The position numbers were made by a program, and so were the translations under genes. DNA of 64,000 bases from contig SCFE01000063.1 of the NCBI GenBank assembly GCA_004352715.1, positions 52,446-116,445 on the forward strand. Direction: 5' to 3'. Source of the DNA: Hofstenia miamia (lineage: Eukaryota > Xenacoelomorpha > Acoela). Under the pieces are notes generated by a model. That model was not told the origin of the DNA. It worked only from the letters and a program-made list of their open reading frames with translations, and did not search any database. Position 1 is the first letter of the stretch. Each line of letters starts with the position of its first letter. Positions 9,952 through 23,700 of this stretch are shown piece after piece.

Positions 9952-11515
9952 GGGCCTGTTACGAAATAGGTTGACCTGAGTAGAAAATTTCAAACTTAAT
10001 GAAATGCTTTTAAAATTTCGTTATAAATAGCTTATGATAATCATATTTTCATAATTTAACAAAAAAATTGTCTTGAAAGTCCCAATTTCCTATTTTTTTG
10101 CCTCTGTTGCTTGTATTAGGATGCAAAAATATATGTCGGACGGTAAATTTCTACTTTATGGTTTTCAAAGAGAAAGCCCTAAGGTTTCATTTCAGTGTTG
10201 AATATTGCTGTAAAATAGTTCTCATTTGTCGAAAATGTCAATTTTCTTTTTTTAAATCGAGCTTTGGGGGGTTTTTGGAAAGAGTTCGTAAATTTTCCGT
10301 CCGACATAAAATTTCCACGAAAGTTTTTAATCTCGCTTCAAAAAAAATTTTCAGATCTTGAAACTACGCATTCCTATCTCAGTGAGAACCATTTAAGTTA
10401 GTTTAATTTTGTTTTTGCTTCATAAGGATAATGTCTGTGGCTTATTTCAATTTTAAAAAAAATTCCGTCCGATATAATTTATAAATTTTGGCTGAATATG
10501 CTGATTGAAACTGTTTTAACGGCCAAAAGAAGTGTGCCAATCGCTTTAAACGTAATCGCGATGTTTGGTTTTTTAAAATAACATTGAGTCAGTGGAACGT
10601 CTTCTTTTCGAACATTTTTGTTTTCATTCGAATGTTTTGTTTTTTTCGTATAACAATTTTATCGGTGTCTTTGTTATCGCGGTTGATTTTGTTCAAGGGT
10701 GTGGTTTTCAGTATTGAAAAAAATAGCAGGAGAAACAACAACGACGAATGCTGAACGTTGCAAGAGATATCGTGAAAAAAATAAAGAAGAGTACCGAATA
10801 AACGACGCACTGAGAAAAAAACAAAAAAGAACCGTTTTAAAGACGTTAGATAAAGTAAAATACGAAGAACAAAAAAAGAAAGATAGGGAGAGAAAGCGTC
10901 TTTCAAAATTAAAAAAAAGTCAAGCCACAACGTCACCAGCAACATCTGCATTTGAGCCAACAAAAGCAGCATCATCGTCGCCTTTTTCCAACTCGGCAGT
11001 CAAATCACGGACGGTGAAAAGAGTGGAAAAGTGCTTTCCGCAAAGCCCAAGAAAAAAAACAGAGGTAATAAAAAGTTTGGCTTCAAAATTCAAAGTGAAG
11101 GTGAGTTTGGTGAAAAATCAGGAAGAAAGAAGAATTTGTTATCGGAAGAAGAACAACAGTGGGTGCTAAATTTCTTAGATCGTGCCGATATATCGTATAC
11201 AACACCAGGAAGAAGAGACAATGTATATATATATATAAGATAATCGCCATGGTGCGGAGTGATGGTTGTGCATCGCAGTTTCGATCGTGGTATGTCTTAA
11301 TTCAACTTGTTGTCAGGTATTGATTTGTCAATTAACCTGACATGGTGCTATAATGAACGTCACCATGGAAAAGGGCCCATGGATGAGGTCGTTTACCACA
11401 ACCTCCACAACTACAGAAACTATTAATTTAATCTATATAGTCTTCAAACGTTTTTGATTAACGGGCAAAGTATCGATTTTCCGTTCGACATAATTTTGTA
11501 TTTCGTAACAGGCCC
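9952..11515 (+). mobile_element. DNA transposon with perfect 17-bp TIRs, family not recognised
   Basis: The ends are exact inverted repeats: GGGCCTGTTACGAAATA at 9952-9968 and its complement at 11499-11515. AAG stands on both sides (9949-9951 and 11516-11518), which suggests a 3-bp target duplication. A subterminal motif, CCGTCCGAC or a close variant, occurs near 10137 (reversed), 10288, 10463 and 11480. Inside is a broken + strand coding region (10699 onward). The element appears internally deleted around a TA run near 11225-11236, so this copy is non-autonomous. Confidence 0.8.
10699..11440 (+). pseudogene. Decayed transposon ORF with basic AERCxRYRE-type N-terminus
   Basis: From about 10699 the frame encodes a highly basic N-terminus containing TNAERCKRYREKNKEEYR and long Lys/Arg/Glu stretches, a Ser/Ala-rich linker, then SPRKKTEVIKSLASKF. 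At about 11094-11120 the frame shifts by one and continues as EEEQQWVLNFLDRADISYTT and PGRRDNVYI. After the TA run near 11230, a further fragment near 11340-11400 reads NERHHGKGPMDEV. The peptides form a consistent protein order resembling uncharacterised transposon-encoded proteins, but I cannot name the superfamily. There is no ATG at the 5' end of the open frame, so the start or an upstream exon is missing. Basic residues suggest a nucleic-acid-binding N-terminus. It is broken by at least one frameshift and one deletion. Confidence 0.6.
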
Positions 11516-11840
11516 AAGGTTGCTACTAGATAGAAAACCCATTTCTTCTAGTTGTAAATACCATGTAAAGCATTCAAATGTTCTGCATCACTTACTATTA
11601 GAGAGAAAATTCGATTCTGTAAATTATTTACAACGTCTAATTCTTAAGTATTGATTTATGCACATCTTAAGAGTGTGCACTTATAAGATAGATTAGAGAA
11701 AGTTTATCTACGTTAAATCATCACCTAATTTGTAAATATATCTCTAATCTGAGCAAAGTATGTCTGGTGAACAACACAACCAAAACGTAAGTGAAATGAG
11801 TTAATAATTCTATCAACTTCCTAAACTAGTTTCTCAATAT

Positions 11841-12776
11841 TAGTGTTGTGCGTTCCAATATAGTTAACCAGATTGACCAGACCGGATTGCATCTTTACTT
11901 AACTGGTTTTAACCGGATCTTTAAGAATTAGCCCTTGCTTGGTTACATACATCTGTGTATCTATATTCATACTTATGATAAAAAGATAAATATATTCAAT
12001 TCCTATATGTCAAAATCAAATTGGTCTATTCTTATGTGTTAAGATCAAATTAACGTTCAATATCATATTGTCGATAATATCTTTTTCTGATTTATCTATT
12101 TTTCAATTTTGATGAATTTTATACCCGATTTTTTGCTGTTAATAGGTTATACTACCTATATCCACCTTGAACGTGAAGTTTGTAATGCAGTATTCTCATT
12201 GTGGGGCATATACAAAAGTTTGTAATTTGATCGATAAATATCAATTCTGGATTGTAGTAACAAATAAAATGTGTAAATCCGCAAAAATATACACTGTTTA
12301 TGGAAAGGATTATCGAATCGATGACATGCCGTTTTATGCAGTCCTCAATCCGCCCGAATAAAATTATGTCCACCTGCATAGTCTTTCAGCTTGTCCTTAA
12401 TAGTAAAAATTTATATGACCCAATTATAATAGGAAATCAAAATGTTTTAAATTTATCCTATCACATGGATCGTTATAATTACTTTTGTAATAAAAGTTGT
12501 ACCGATTGTACAGAAGCTTAAACAAAATCTAACAAGCTCAGGCTCGATTAGGACTAGAATTACAACAACAGGAATCTTTGAACCCTCTCCACTATTTCTA
12601 TTGTATTTTAATACCACAATCATTGTAATCAACTATATTTTGAAAATCAATAATGGAATTTTTAACCGGATTTTAACTTGATTATGCGGCGCCTGTATCT
12701 TTACCGGATTCAACCAGACCATACTGGCTTAACCGGTTTTAACCTGACCGGATTATCCAAACCGGAACTAGCACTA
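11841..12776. mobile_element. hAT-like non-autonomous element with CCGGTT-rich inverted ends
   Basis: The left end (TAGTGTTGTGCGTTCC at 11841) and the right end (reverse complement begins TAGTGCTAGTTCC at 12776) are imperfect inverted repeats. Each is followed by repeats of the type AACCGG, ACCAGACCGGATT or TTAACCGG. The interior, about 930 bp in total, has no credible protein. The TAGTGNT ends resemble hAT termini. No clear 8-bp duplication is visible, so the boundary and family are provisional. Confidence 0.5.
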
Positions 12777-12944
12777 ATTATCAGTATTGTTTTACTATGA
12801 ATAATTATTTGTAAATAACATACATAAATTTTGGTTTACACGCACTTGTAATAAAATATAACGATTTTATTTGATTGAACTTTTACATTCTATATTATAC
12901 AACTATTCAACAACATATACTGGATATGCTGCATATACATTAAT

Positions 12945-12990
<46 letters not shown>

Positions 12991-14040
12991 GTGTTACTTT
13001 TAATAGTCATTAAGAAGTTTTTTATTCACTAAAATAATTTTTTTATTCAAAACCTGGAACATTTTACAAGTAAAGCATCATGGAAATCGTATGGTGATTA
13101 TTTCCTTTGATAAATTTTTATATTTTGCTTTCATTTGATTATATATAGTAAGGGAAATTTATACGCACGAATTAATGCGACAATCTAATTGTTATATATT
13201 CTTATGGCTAAACACCGAATTAGCCGTTTAAAACACGTGAATCAGGAATATTTGAGTATTATGGTAATATAAATTTTTATATCAAGTTTAATAGATTTAT
13301 ATGCGTAATTAGAAAAAAATTAATTCCATGAAGCAAAAACTATTTATGCAATTTGTTGATGAAAATTCAGATTTGTTCAATCCGACAAATTTTTTTTTCA
13401 AAAGTTCAAATATAGACAAAATATCAAATATTTCAATTACTTGCTATTCATGTTGCAAAGCTCACCGCCTTGGAACTGTTAAACATATGTTAATTATTTA
13501 AAATATTGGCTTAAACTTAATGTACCTTCCAAAAATATATAATCTTAGGCACAATAATACGTCCAAAAATTTTGAAAAATACATAGGTAAAAGACGCCGT
13601 CTCCTGCTCTAAGCAGCTTGCAAGTGGGAGCATTCTAAGTTTCTACAAATGAGGCAAGGTTGGCAAGCAGATGATTGTATATTTTCGCATATAAATATTA
13701 TATGTGCAAAAGATTCATTCTCATATTTTCCCTGATATATTATATATAGAATATCTTGCAGAATTTTGAATAATATCAATCTTAAATGAAATCATTTTGA
13801 TATGTTATTTAAAAATTGTGGAATGTTATGGAATTATGAATGAGCCTTGTAGTTATAAAAAGATAAAATAAAAATAATCATCATGTTTTCGAAACTGTGG
13901 AAAGGAGTGTTTCTAATTTTTCCATTGCCCATGGGCGGTCACACTTTAACAAAAATGCCTTGATACAAAAGAGATTAATGATGTTGCAATTGGAAGCAAC
14001 GCAAAAATTCATTACATTCTGATTTCCAACATTGATTTAG
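12777..14040. other. Non-coding stretch upstream of the first recognised SAMHD1-like exon
   Basis: This is AT-rich sequence with a (TA)n run at 12951-12986. The 5' exon(s) of the SAMHD1-like gene should lie here or further left, but I could not identify them. The 3' end is a splice acceptor (TTGATTTAG at 14032-14040). Confidence 0.5.
12951..12986. repeat. (TA)n microsatellite
   Basis: Eighteen TA units without interruption. Confidence 0.95.
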
Positions 14041-14238
14041 GTGTTTCCAAAAATTGGTTTTGCAGATCCCGTGCATGGGCTAATTAAAATTGATGGAAGA
14101 CTTCGATGTATCATCGATACAAAGGAATTTCAGCGGTTACGCAACATCAAACAGCTAGGATTGGAACATTTCGTATACCCATGTGCCAATGGCACCCGAT
14201 TTGAACATAGTCTAGGAGTTTGCTATTTAGTTCAACAG
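14041..14238 (+). CDS. SAMHD1: SAMHD1-like exon 1 of model (HD domain start)
   Basis: Acceptor TTGATTTAG and donor CAG|GTAGTG flank 66 codons, phase 0 at both ends. Key motifs are [29 protein letters not shown] and RFEHSLGV. The exon has no initiator ATG, so translation must begin upstream. Confidence 0.88.
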
Positions 14239-17200
14239 GTAGTGTAAATTTGTAACCTTCAAATTTAACAAATAGCATAGACTACTTTATAATAATGTAG
14301 TCTATGCAAATAGAAATTTGTGTTAGGCCACAATCTAAAAGCACATGTAATTCTACGTTTATATTTTTCGTAGTAGCAGTAAAGGACATGGTTTTCATCA
14401 ATGGCATCAACATTTCTTATAATATTGATTATTAATGTTCAAATCAATTTTTAAGCATATAAAGGGATTATGTTTCATGGAATTTAGCCAATTTTATAGT
14501 TATTATTATACTGATGGAATTGAGAAGAATTTTATCAGCTCAGTATTGAAAGAACAACTAGAAGTTGTTTTCACAACATATTGGTTTTCTAGTTATCTCA
14601 AGTAGTAGTTTGAGATTGAAAAGAAGTTAACATAGTTCGCAATTTTGAGGTTTGTATGAAGTGATCTAATTTTTTTTCAAGTTCGAAGCACTAAATTTAT
14701 GAAGTTTTGATTAAATATATAGTGTTCCTGATTAAAAATTTGTTGGAGAACTAAAATTTTCAAAAATCAAGTAACTTGATAAAAGTGAATTTGTACAGTG
14801 TGTTTTAATGAATGATTTCGGACCATATGCATGTATATTAATAATCCATTTGCAATAAAACACTAGTTGAATTCATGTTAATGCCTTGCTTATTGTGAAA
14901 GTAGATTTTCGAAAGAATGTCAAGTGTTAAACAAGAAATCGCTAATTTATTGTTCAATGAAGCGATCCCTCTTCAAACCCAGGAAATTTGTGCATAATCA
15001 TCACTTATTATGATACTATTCTCAAATTCTAAATTCCTTTGATATAACATTCTACAAAAGTCACTTCTATATTTTCAAAATTCTAGAAACAGTAAAATAC
15101 GAAAACTTCCCCACCCCATCCTAATAGACAGTGCCCTACCCATATTCACGTGTTCATATCTGTCCCATGCTTTATATACCACTACTACGTGAAAAAAGCT
15201 TTTATGAAACCAATATATTAGTGGATATTTTTATGCATGTGTAGTCGCATTGTCCCAGTATAATTGTAAAGATTGTTGACAATAAATCAAGTTCAGATCG
15301 AAGAGCTCTTAGTGGTACTATCGGATAGAATCAAATTTAACCAAGAGGAATACATGGGAATTCATCTTCGAAAATTCGAACATTTCCGACGATATCAAAA
15401 TATTATCAAAAAGGCAACTTTGAATTTTTAAAAATTACATTGCAATCTCTAAAATTGGCAATTTTATTATTCAGTATTGATATTACAGTGTGAAAAGGGA
15501 CATTTTTGAGCTTGTTCTGCTATGGCATAGTGCATCAACACTATGTAATTATAAGAAGTGACATAATATATACCTACATAACATCTAGACAATTCATTTT
15601 GAAATATTATGAAGGTTTTTTGATACAATTTGTAGTGAAAACTTCATAAGATTACTTGGAGATAATGATGCTTCTTAAAAATCCCCGAATATCATTTTCA
15701 AATTTGGACCTAGCAGAGAGCATTATTTTTATTAGCAACAACAGTTTGGCACATTAATAAAGCGAATGATAATAAGATTTCGGTAAAGTGTTATGTAAAA
15801 AAATTTCTTCTGTTATTATACTTTTTGTGTTTTTGCGACAAAATTTTAAAAGCATAAAATTTTTTTTTGAAATATAAAGTAAATCGTACATTCCGTGTAC
15901 TTTCAACTTTTGTAGTAGACCTATATGAATTATGAATTTTGTCAATACTATCTATAGGGCCTTGATATCTAATTCCCCAATGTGCCCAAGAAATTTTCAG
16001 CATTCACTCTGCCCTAGAAGTAGAACGAAATCATGAGAATTCTTAAGGCAGACAGAAATGCTGTGTAGACATTTTCAAAACATCATGTTTCAGCAAGAAG
16101 ATTATGATATATACATACATATTTGTTTTTGTAAAATAAATTTTTATCTAAAATCAATTTTGCATTTCTGAAAACATTATAGTCGCCCCAATTATATATT
16201 ATTATTCACGGTGTTACATCTAAAGCATTATATTGATTGTAGAAATCCTTTAGCTTTTGGATCATTTGAGGAAAGAACAGCCTCACCTCAACATAACAAA
16301 GAAAGACTGGTACTCGGTTTTAATTGCAGCTCTGCTGCATGATGTTGGACATGGACCATTTTCTCATTTATATGAAGAAGCTGTGAATGGTTTCAATAGT
16401 GATAAATCTAGACCATATAAGCATGAACACCAATCGAATCGTATTCTTGAAAGAATATTTGAAAAGGTATTGAATTCAATCTTTTTCTGTATTTTCCTGG
16501 TAAATCTAAATATTGAAGAAATTTGTTTCGACAAGGATAAATGTTCATCTCTGTGTTCAGGAGATAGCGTGTGTCTATTCTTAGTAACCACATTTACTTT
16601 TAATGGTATATCAAAATATTTTAAGCCAGCAATGTCAATGTGGGAATTTGTTGTGAAATTTAATTCATGCACAAAAATAAACAGGAGCGTGTGGAATCAG
16701 CAAGACAGCTAGGATCTAAGAAGTTTCTAAAAGTTCACAGCTGAAATCGATTGCAAGTGGACTTTGAGAATTTTGGATTTCGTAAATTGTAAGCAAAGCA
16801 GAGAAGCTTACCCTGGAGTTGTACGAACAATCAAATACAAAATAGCATTCGAATCGTAAGACAAACGAATATTCGACTAACGGAATATTTTCAGAAACTA
16901 GTCAAAATGCTATGCATCTAAAAATGCATTGAGAATATATAAATGAGCCTTGAAAATATCAACATTATAAGAATGAAAATTTCATTTGGTATTTTAAAAG
17001 GTTACCAATACCGAAGTTGAGCTGTCAATATTTGGCAGCAGATGTCCTACCCTGTTTCCATGTAGAACTTGCAATAGTTTGACAATCACCGTAAATTTCT
17101 ACAGTTAAGTTTAATGGTTTTGTTAATTGTAGGGTAAGATTTTAATTATTTCATTTCAAATACATAATTTGCAATTTTGTCTGTCGAAAATAATTATGAT

Positions 17201-20200
17201 AACATCGAACTCAATTCAAATAGATTTTTAATATTACAAGTTCTCTAAGAGGCTTCTATTTTATGCTTTATGCATATCCAAAGTATCATATTATGACATA
17301 CTTATTACATACTTTTTAAATAAATGTTGGCAAATACTTCCATCTTTCTTTCCGATCAATGGTAACATATTAAATATCTTCACAAAAATTGTTACTAAAA
17401 TACATAAATAACAAAATATAATATTATTTATCCTAAAATATTATTTTAATATTATTAGAATAAGAATTGAAACAAATAGTCTAAATCATTACTTAAGGTA
17501 CATGCAGGTACCAAGGCTGCTAATTGTAAATTTTCAGACGAAAGTGGTGCCGGAGTGTAGTTATTCCTAGTTTTGACTATGCATATTTATTTATCTTCAT
17601 TAAAAGTACTTAACGTGTCAATCCTAAAATCAAACTTTGTGCTACCGTATCATTGGGACTTAATTCTTTCTCTAGAACATGGCTGTAAATGGACCAAGAC
17701 AATTTGACCCAACCCAACTCTAGCAAATCTAAGTCTATTAGGTTTTTAATGTAATTGATCTAACCCATAGTATCTGGCCAATATAAAATGTGTGATTGCT
17801 TAAGAGAACTCTGAAGTTGCTCTGTTGGCCATTTATCTCGGATCCATCTTGATAGTCACCCGGGGGTAGGGAATAAGGCTGATCAAGAATGCTACTATCA
17901 GAAACTATTTGTCGATGTAATATCGCTTTATTTAGTAAAAGCCAATATGCTGATGAAATTGTTGAAATGCTTTATTCAAAATTGCAGGTTTCTTTCTATA
18001 GCTATAACTCGTCTTCTTCAGTAAGCGATCATGGATTTGCATAGCCCTGCCTCCCTCTATAATTAAAGTTGCTATTTCCATATCAGTGACTAGTTTCATT
18101 AAGAGCACAATAATTGCAATTTAGTCCTTTTTTCTAAGATTCTAAAAAACATTTGATCTGTTTAAGGTTTTTTATAATTATAAGGTTATTTAATTATAAT
18201 AATTTTCGTATTTTAATATAATTTTAATGCATATGAAAAATTCTAGGATTCTGTTAAAGTTGTATTTGAAGGAATCATTGATGATAAAGAACTAACTTTC
18301 ATTAAAGAATTAATTGATCCTTACAAAAATATTTTTTCTCCTGGCTCTACCTGGCCTTATAAAGGAAGAACCAAAGACAAAAGCTTTCTTTACGAAATTG
18401 TTGCAAACTCCGATACCGGTATAGATTTGGACAAGGTAGATTACATCCAGAGAGACTGTATATACCTTGCAATGAATACAGGGATCCAATGGTCAAGATG
18501 CCTTGAGACAATTAGGGTGTATAAGGACGACTCCACAAACTTAAATCGTCTCGCCTTTAGAACTAAAGTCAAAACCAATCTTAATGATATTATCAATACA
18601 AAAAGGTAAATGATATATATATATATATATATNNNNNNNNNNNNNNNNNNNNNNNNNNNNNNNNNNNNNNNNNNNNNNNNNNNNNNNNNNNNNNNNNNNN
18701 NNNNNNNNNNNNNNNNNNNNNNNNNNNNNNNNNNNNNNNNNNNNNNNNNNNNNNNNNNNNNNNNNNNNNNNNNNNNNNNNNNNNNNNNNNNNNNNNNNNN
18801 NNNNNNNNNNNNNNNNNNNNNNNNNNNNNNNNNNNNNNNNNNNNNNNNNNNNNNNNNNNNNNNNNNNNNNNNNNNNNNNNNNNNNNNNNNNNNNNNNNNN
18901 NNNNNNNNNNNNNNNNNNNNNNNNNNNNNNNNNNNNNNNNNNNNNNNNNNNNNNNNNNNNNNNNNNNNNNNNNNNNNNNNNNNNNNNNNNNNNNNNNNNN
19001 NNNNNNNNNNNNNNNNNNNNNNNNNNNNNNNNNNNNNNNNNNNNNNNNNNNNNNNNNNNNNNNNNNNNNNNNNNNNNNNNNNNNNNNNNNNNNNNNNNNN
19101 NNNNNNNNNNNNNNNNNNNNNNNNNNNNNNNNNNNNNNNNNNNNNNNNNNNNNNNNNNNNNNNNNNNNNNNNNNNNNNNNNNNNNNNNNNNNNNNNNNNN
19201 NNNNNNNNNNNNNNNNNNNNNNNNNNNNNNNNNNNNNNNNNNNNNNNNNNNNNNNNNNNNNNNNNNNNNNNNNNNNNNNNNNNNNNNNNNNNNNNNNNNN
19301 NNNNNNNNNNNNNNNNNNNNNNNNNNNNNNNNNNNNNNNNNNNNNNNNNNNNNNNNNNNNNNNNNNNNNNNNNNNNNNNNNNNNNNNNNNNNNNNNNNNN
19401 NNNNNNNNNNNNNNNNNNNNNNNNNNNNNNNNNNNNNNNNNNNNNNNNNNNNNNNNNNNNNNNNNNNNNNNNNNNNNNNNNNNNNNNNNTATATATATAA
19501 TGTGGTTAATATTGTGATAAAATGATTTTTTGTACTTTTCACGAGTATATAGCAATCTGCAACAAAATTGCTGTTCTCCTTTGAATAAAAGATGTCTTAA
19601 AATGACTAGATCTCTTGTGTATGAAAACGTGTTTGTGAAGAGCCTACAAAATAATTGCACTTTTTGAAGGATATCATTGGATTGTGTATAATTTGCAAAT
19701 AAATTTCAGCTAATATTAAGATTATGAAAAAAATATTTACCCCTCTCTCCGTTCTACACTTTATAGAACTGATCACTATCGTTTAACCCTATCTCCACAA
19801 TTTCCACTAGGAATTTTTCAAAATCTGTGATGACTTCACAAAACATTTTTAAAAGCTTTTAGCTCACGAACTAATGAAGAAATTTAAAATCTAAAAACAT
19901 CACAAGATAGAGAAGCCTCTCCTCTTTCTCTTTCGTCTTAAATTCGTGATCTGTCTCTGTCCCGTTCAGGTGCGTCCTTATGCAAAATCAAAAACTCCGC
20001 GTCTACGGTGCAACAACTGATTTTGCGCACGGCGCGCCTGGACGGGATTCACACAGATTGTTTTCAAAGAACAAAATATTTCTTGGTAGTTATTCGTATT
20101 GGGATAGACCGCCTCATTATTTGACAATATCTATGTGATGTAAATTAATACTTAACTTTATTGTTTCATAGGTTGTTAATATGTTTATTATTTTTCCAAA

Positions 20201-20608
20201 CAAACTCTAATTTTTAAGCTTAGGAAGAGATTTTGTTATAAAGCTAAACACTTTGAACTTGAATTGATTTTAAGTTATTAAGTTTCTTGATATTACTTGA
20301 GGTGCTACTTTTCATGTTTAGAAACCTGCATATCAAAGCTTACAAGCATAAGTGCCTTAAGCTCTTGGATGAAATGTTTTTAAAGGTAATGTATGACTCT
20401 TCAAGCTGTCTTACTTTCGGAAAAAGCAAACTGAGTTTGTGTGACGCTTGGAAGGATTTGGATACGTTTATTGAAATAGATGATAGCATTTTTCAAATGA
20501 TTCTATTTTCGGATGTTAAAGAATTGAAGGATTCCCGCGACTTGCTTGAAAGAATTGTGGAACGAGACGTATTTTTCTGCTATTCATCAATTCAGTTTTA
20601 TCTTTGAA

Positions 20609-20642
<34 letters not shown>

Positions 20643-20734
20643 NNNNNNNNNNNNNNNNNNNNNNNNNNNNNNNNNNNNNNNNNNNNNNNNNNNNNNNNNN
20701 NNNNNNNNNNNNNNNNNNNNNNNNNNNNTATATA

Positions 20735-20769
<35 letters not shown>

Positions 20770-23700
20770 TTCTTTTCTGTTCATTGTGTGACCATTGCGA
20801 AGCATATCTATAGCATTTTTTTTCTATTTTGTTTTATTTTGTACTGCTTAATCAGGACTTTAACACCAAGCAATATTGTATTTTCAAATATTTTTTTGAA
20901 TAAATTAATTGCTTTCGTAGAATATGCAGTCTACATTAAGGGAATAATGCCTTAATTTAATATTCAATTTTAAATCGTAGATACAGTGTTTAAAAAATTT
21001 ATTAAATACAATCGAGTGAGGAGACTGAAATCGAAGAGATCAGGCAAACAAAGGAGTAACCTGTGTTCCTGATGCAAGACAATCTGTGGCATGCTTGGCT
21101 ATTTTACGATCATCTGTAACTTCAAGAGCGTGACTAGCAATAATTCCAGGATGTGATGATTGCAAGAACTTAGTTAAATTTTTCATCGCAAGAGGGGGCG
21201 AGAGCAGATTTAGGCATTTAACTTTATATAATGTTATGGAAACGATTATGGCGGTAGATTATGTCACCATTAACAGTGCAACATGATAGGATCATCGTAA
21301 ATGTCTTGTTAGATTTTTGCATGGCTGCTCACTACTAAGGAGTGGAATTCCTAAATGATAGCAGAAGACTACGCGAAACTCACAAAGAGTGTAAGGAAGA
21401 CCAAGAGCCGCTAGAGGGATTGCTAAAAACCAGTCATCATTATGAGGAAGAGAACATGAAAGAAGCCTCATTCTTTCCCGATCACTTGAAGAGTTACTGA
21501 GGATGTTGTTGAAGGCTTTATTCGGAATTTGAAGGGCATTGAGGGTTTAAGAAACTGATTTCAATAAATTACTGACATCTATGAAGGCTCATATTGGGAC
21601 ATATAATGGTTCATGTTGGTATAAAAAGTTTGAAAGGAATGCGAATGTCCTTTTTTGGAAGATTGTTCTGACAAGTATGAAGTCCTTACTTACAATTAAG
21701 AATTGAATCAGTAAAGAAGCAAATTTGACCGGAGATAACCTTTCGGACACAAAAACTTTGATACCAAGAAATGTTCTCTTTATGCACAAGCGATAAATGT
21801 GTGTGGTTCGTTAATTTTGTTCAGTTTATATAAAATGTAATTTAGATTCTAGATGGATCCTTCCTGTACATGTTCAGACCAATTACTTTGAACACATCCC
21901 ATGTTTTATAGAAATTTACCCAAAATAAGCTCTTTAAGAAAATTTAACGCAAAATATTAAATTGTTTTAGTCTGTGTCCTGCATTAATATTTTATTATAC
22001 CACAATACATTGTCCTCGCGAAGATAAAGAATCAAAAAGTGAATAGTTCATTATATATATATATATATGTCTGGAAAAAGACTAGAATATTTCTCCAATA
22101 CGATATATGTATGCGGAATATGAAAGCAATTGGGATTTCTATTAACTAGTTATTACCAAGATATTAATTGTTCGATACTATATATGGAATCGATTCTTGT
22201 TATTATTTTTCAGCAGCGCCGCGCTATTCATTGACCAATAACATTCCTTTAATTTTAAAGCGCGCTTAGCTGTGAAATGGAATGCACCAAAACGACACAT
22301 GTTATGTCCAACACACGGTCTATAAATTTCGTTGTGAAAGTCATAGCAATGTGCAACAGTACTAAACCATCTGGAAATAGGAACCTTGCATCCCCAATTT
22401 TTTCGCGACAAACAAATCGTTCTCTTGAAACAAGTGCCGTATTCCGTATTGCCCGCAGGGGTATTAAAAATTAAATGCACTATTATTTTTGATTAAATAT
22501 TTAAAAAATAAATAAGTGCACTTTCCAATTTTAAAGAAATAACTTATTGCAATAAGTGCACTTATTTTGAAACATGAGTCCTGGACTATTGTTCACTGCT
22601 AAGCTACACAATTTAGTTTCAAGATGTGGCTAAACTACTAAAGTAGGTCACTTCTTTAATAATAGGTTTCTTGGTTATGTAAAAAAACATTTCATCAACA
22701 AACGAGTTTTATGGCAGTGAATGTGCAAAGAATCGTCTTCAAATAGAAATAGAAAAACTGGATAATGTAAATGAGAATGAACAAAGGAAACGAAATGTTC
22801 TTGAATTTCTAATTGAACAACTAAATCTTATTGTCACACCACGTAACTTAAGACGATATTTATCAAATATAATAGCAAATGCATTTATTTGGTATAGCCA
22901 TGGTCCTTGAGCTTATAAATCCATTCTTCAAAGTAACACAATTCTACTACCATCCATTGAATTTTTTAAACGGCTCTCTCGAGGCTACACTGTTTTTAAG
23001 TCCAACTCTGATGGATCAGCTTCAATAATGAAATTTATCTCAATCAACGTTTTTCTAAGTTAGACGTTCATGAATAAACTGTTCTTTTGATACTTGATAA
23101 AGTCTATATACAGCGCAAAATAGACAATGCATCTGGGAATATACTCTCAGCCAGTGAAACCTATGGAATTGTTTTAGTGGGAATGGTTTCCTAACTTTGC
23201 AGTATTTATCGAGATGTTGTTCTTATTAAACCTATTAATAGATTGACATCCAGAAATTTGCTGAGATTAACAAACTCATTTTGGAAATTGAATATCAATT
23301 TGTTGGAATTTCAGGAGACAATAATGCAGTCAATAGAAGATTCTATAAAGAATTGGGTGATGGAAAAATGGTGCCATTTCTAAAGAATCCCTTAAACTCA
23401 ATATTACCTCTCTATTTAGTCATAGATTCCACACACAATATAAAAAATATATACAACAATTTCCAAACTCGCAGACTTCAATGACCTCATTGATTTGTAT
23501 GCTAGGCCGCGCGCAAGCGATACAACAAAGCTGCCTTAGCTGACAATCAGGAATATATATATCAAAACGTGCATATTACAATTACTTACACCTAAATGTA
23601 AATCCTGAAATGTCTGATATTGATGTTGCAGATATATATATTTTGTATCTGGTCATATTGCATCGCGATTATCAAAATATTTGAATTTTCATTTCTGCCG

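Noticed and set aside
16257-16712. Read-through of exon 2 into the intron as a longer protein
   Set aside because: The sequence after 16466 lacks SAMHD1 similarity, and a GT donor and phase-matched exon 3 exist.
18541-19660. Long frames through N runs near 18633-19489 and 45323-46322
   Set aside because: They consist of unknown residues and arise only from the gap characters.
20999-21800. Possible decayed coding region in intron 4
   Set aside because: No ordered set of motifs from any family could be read in any frame.
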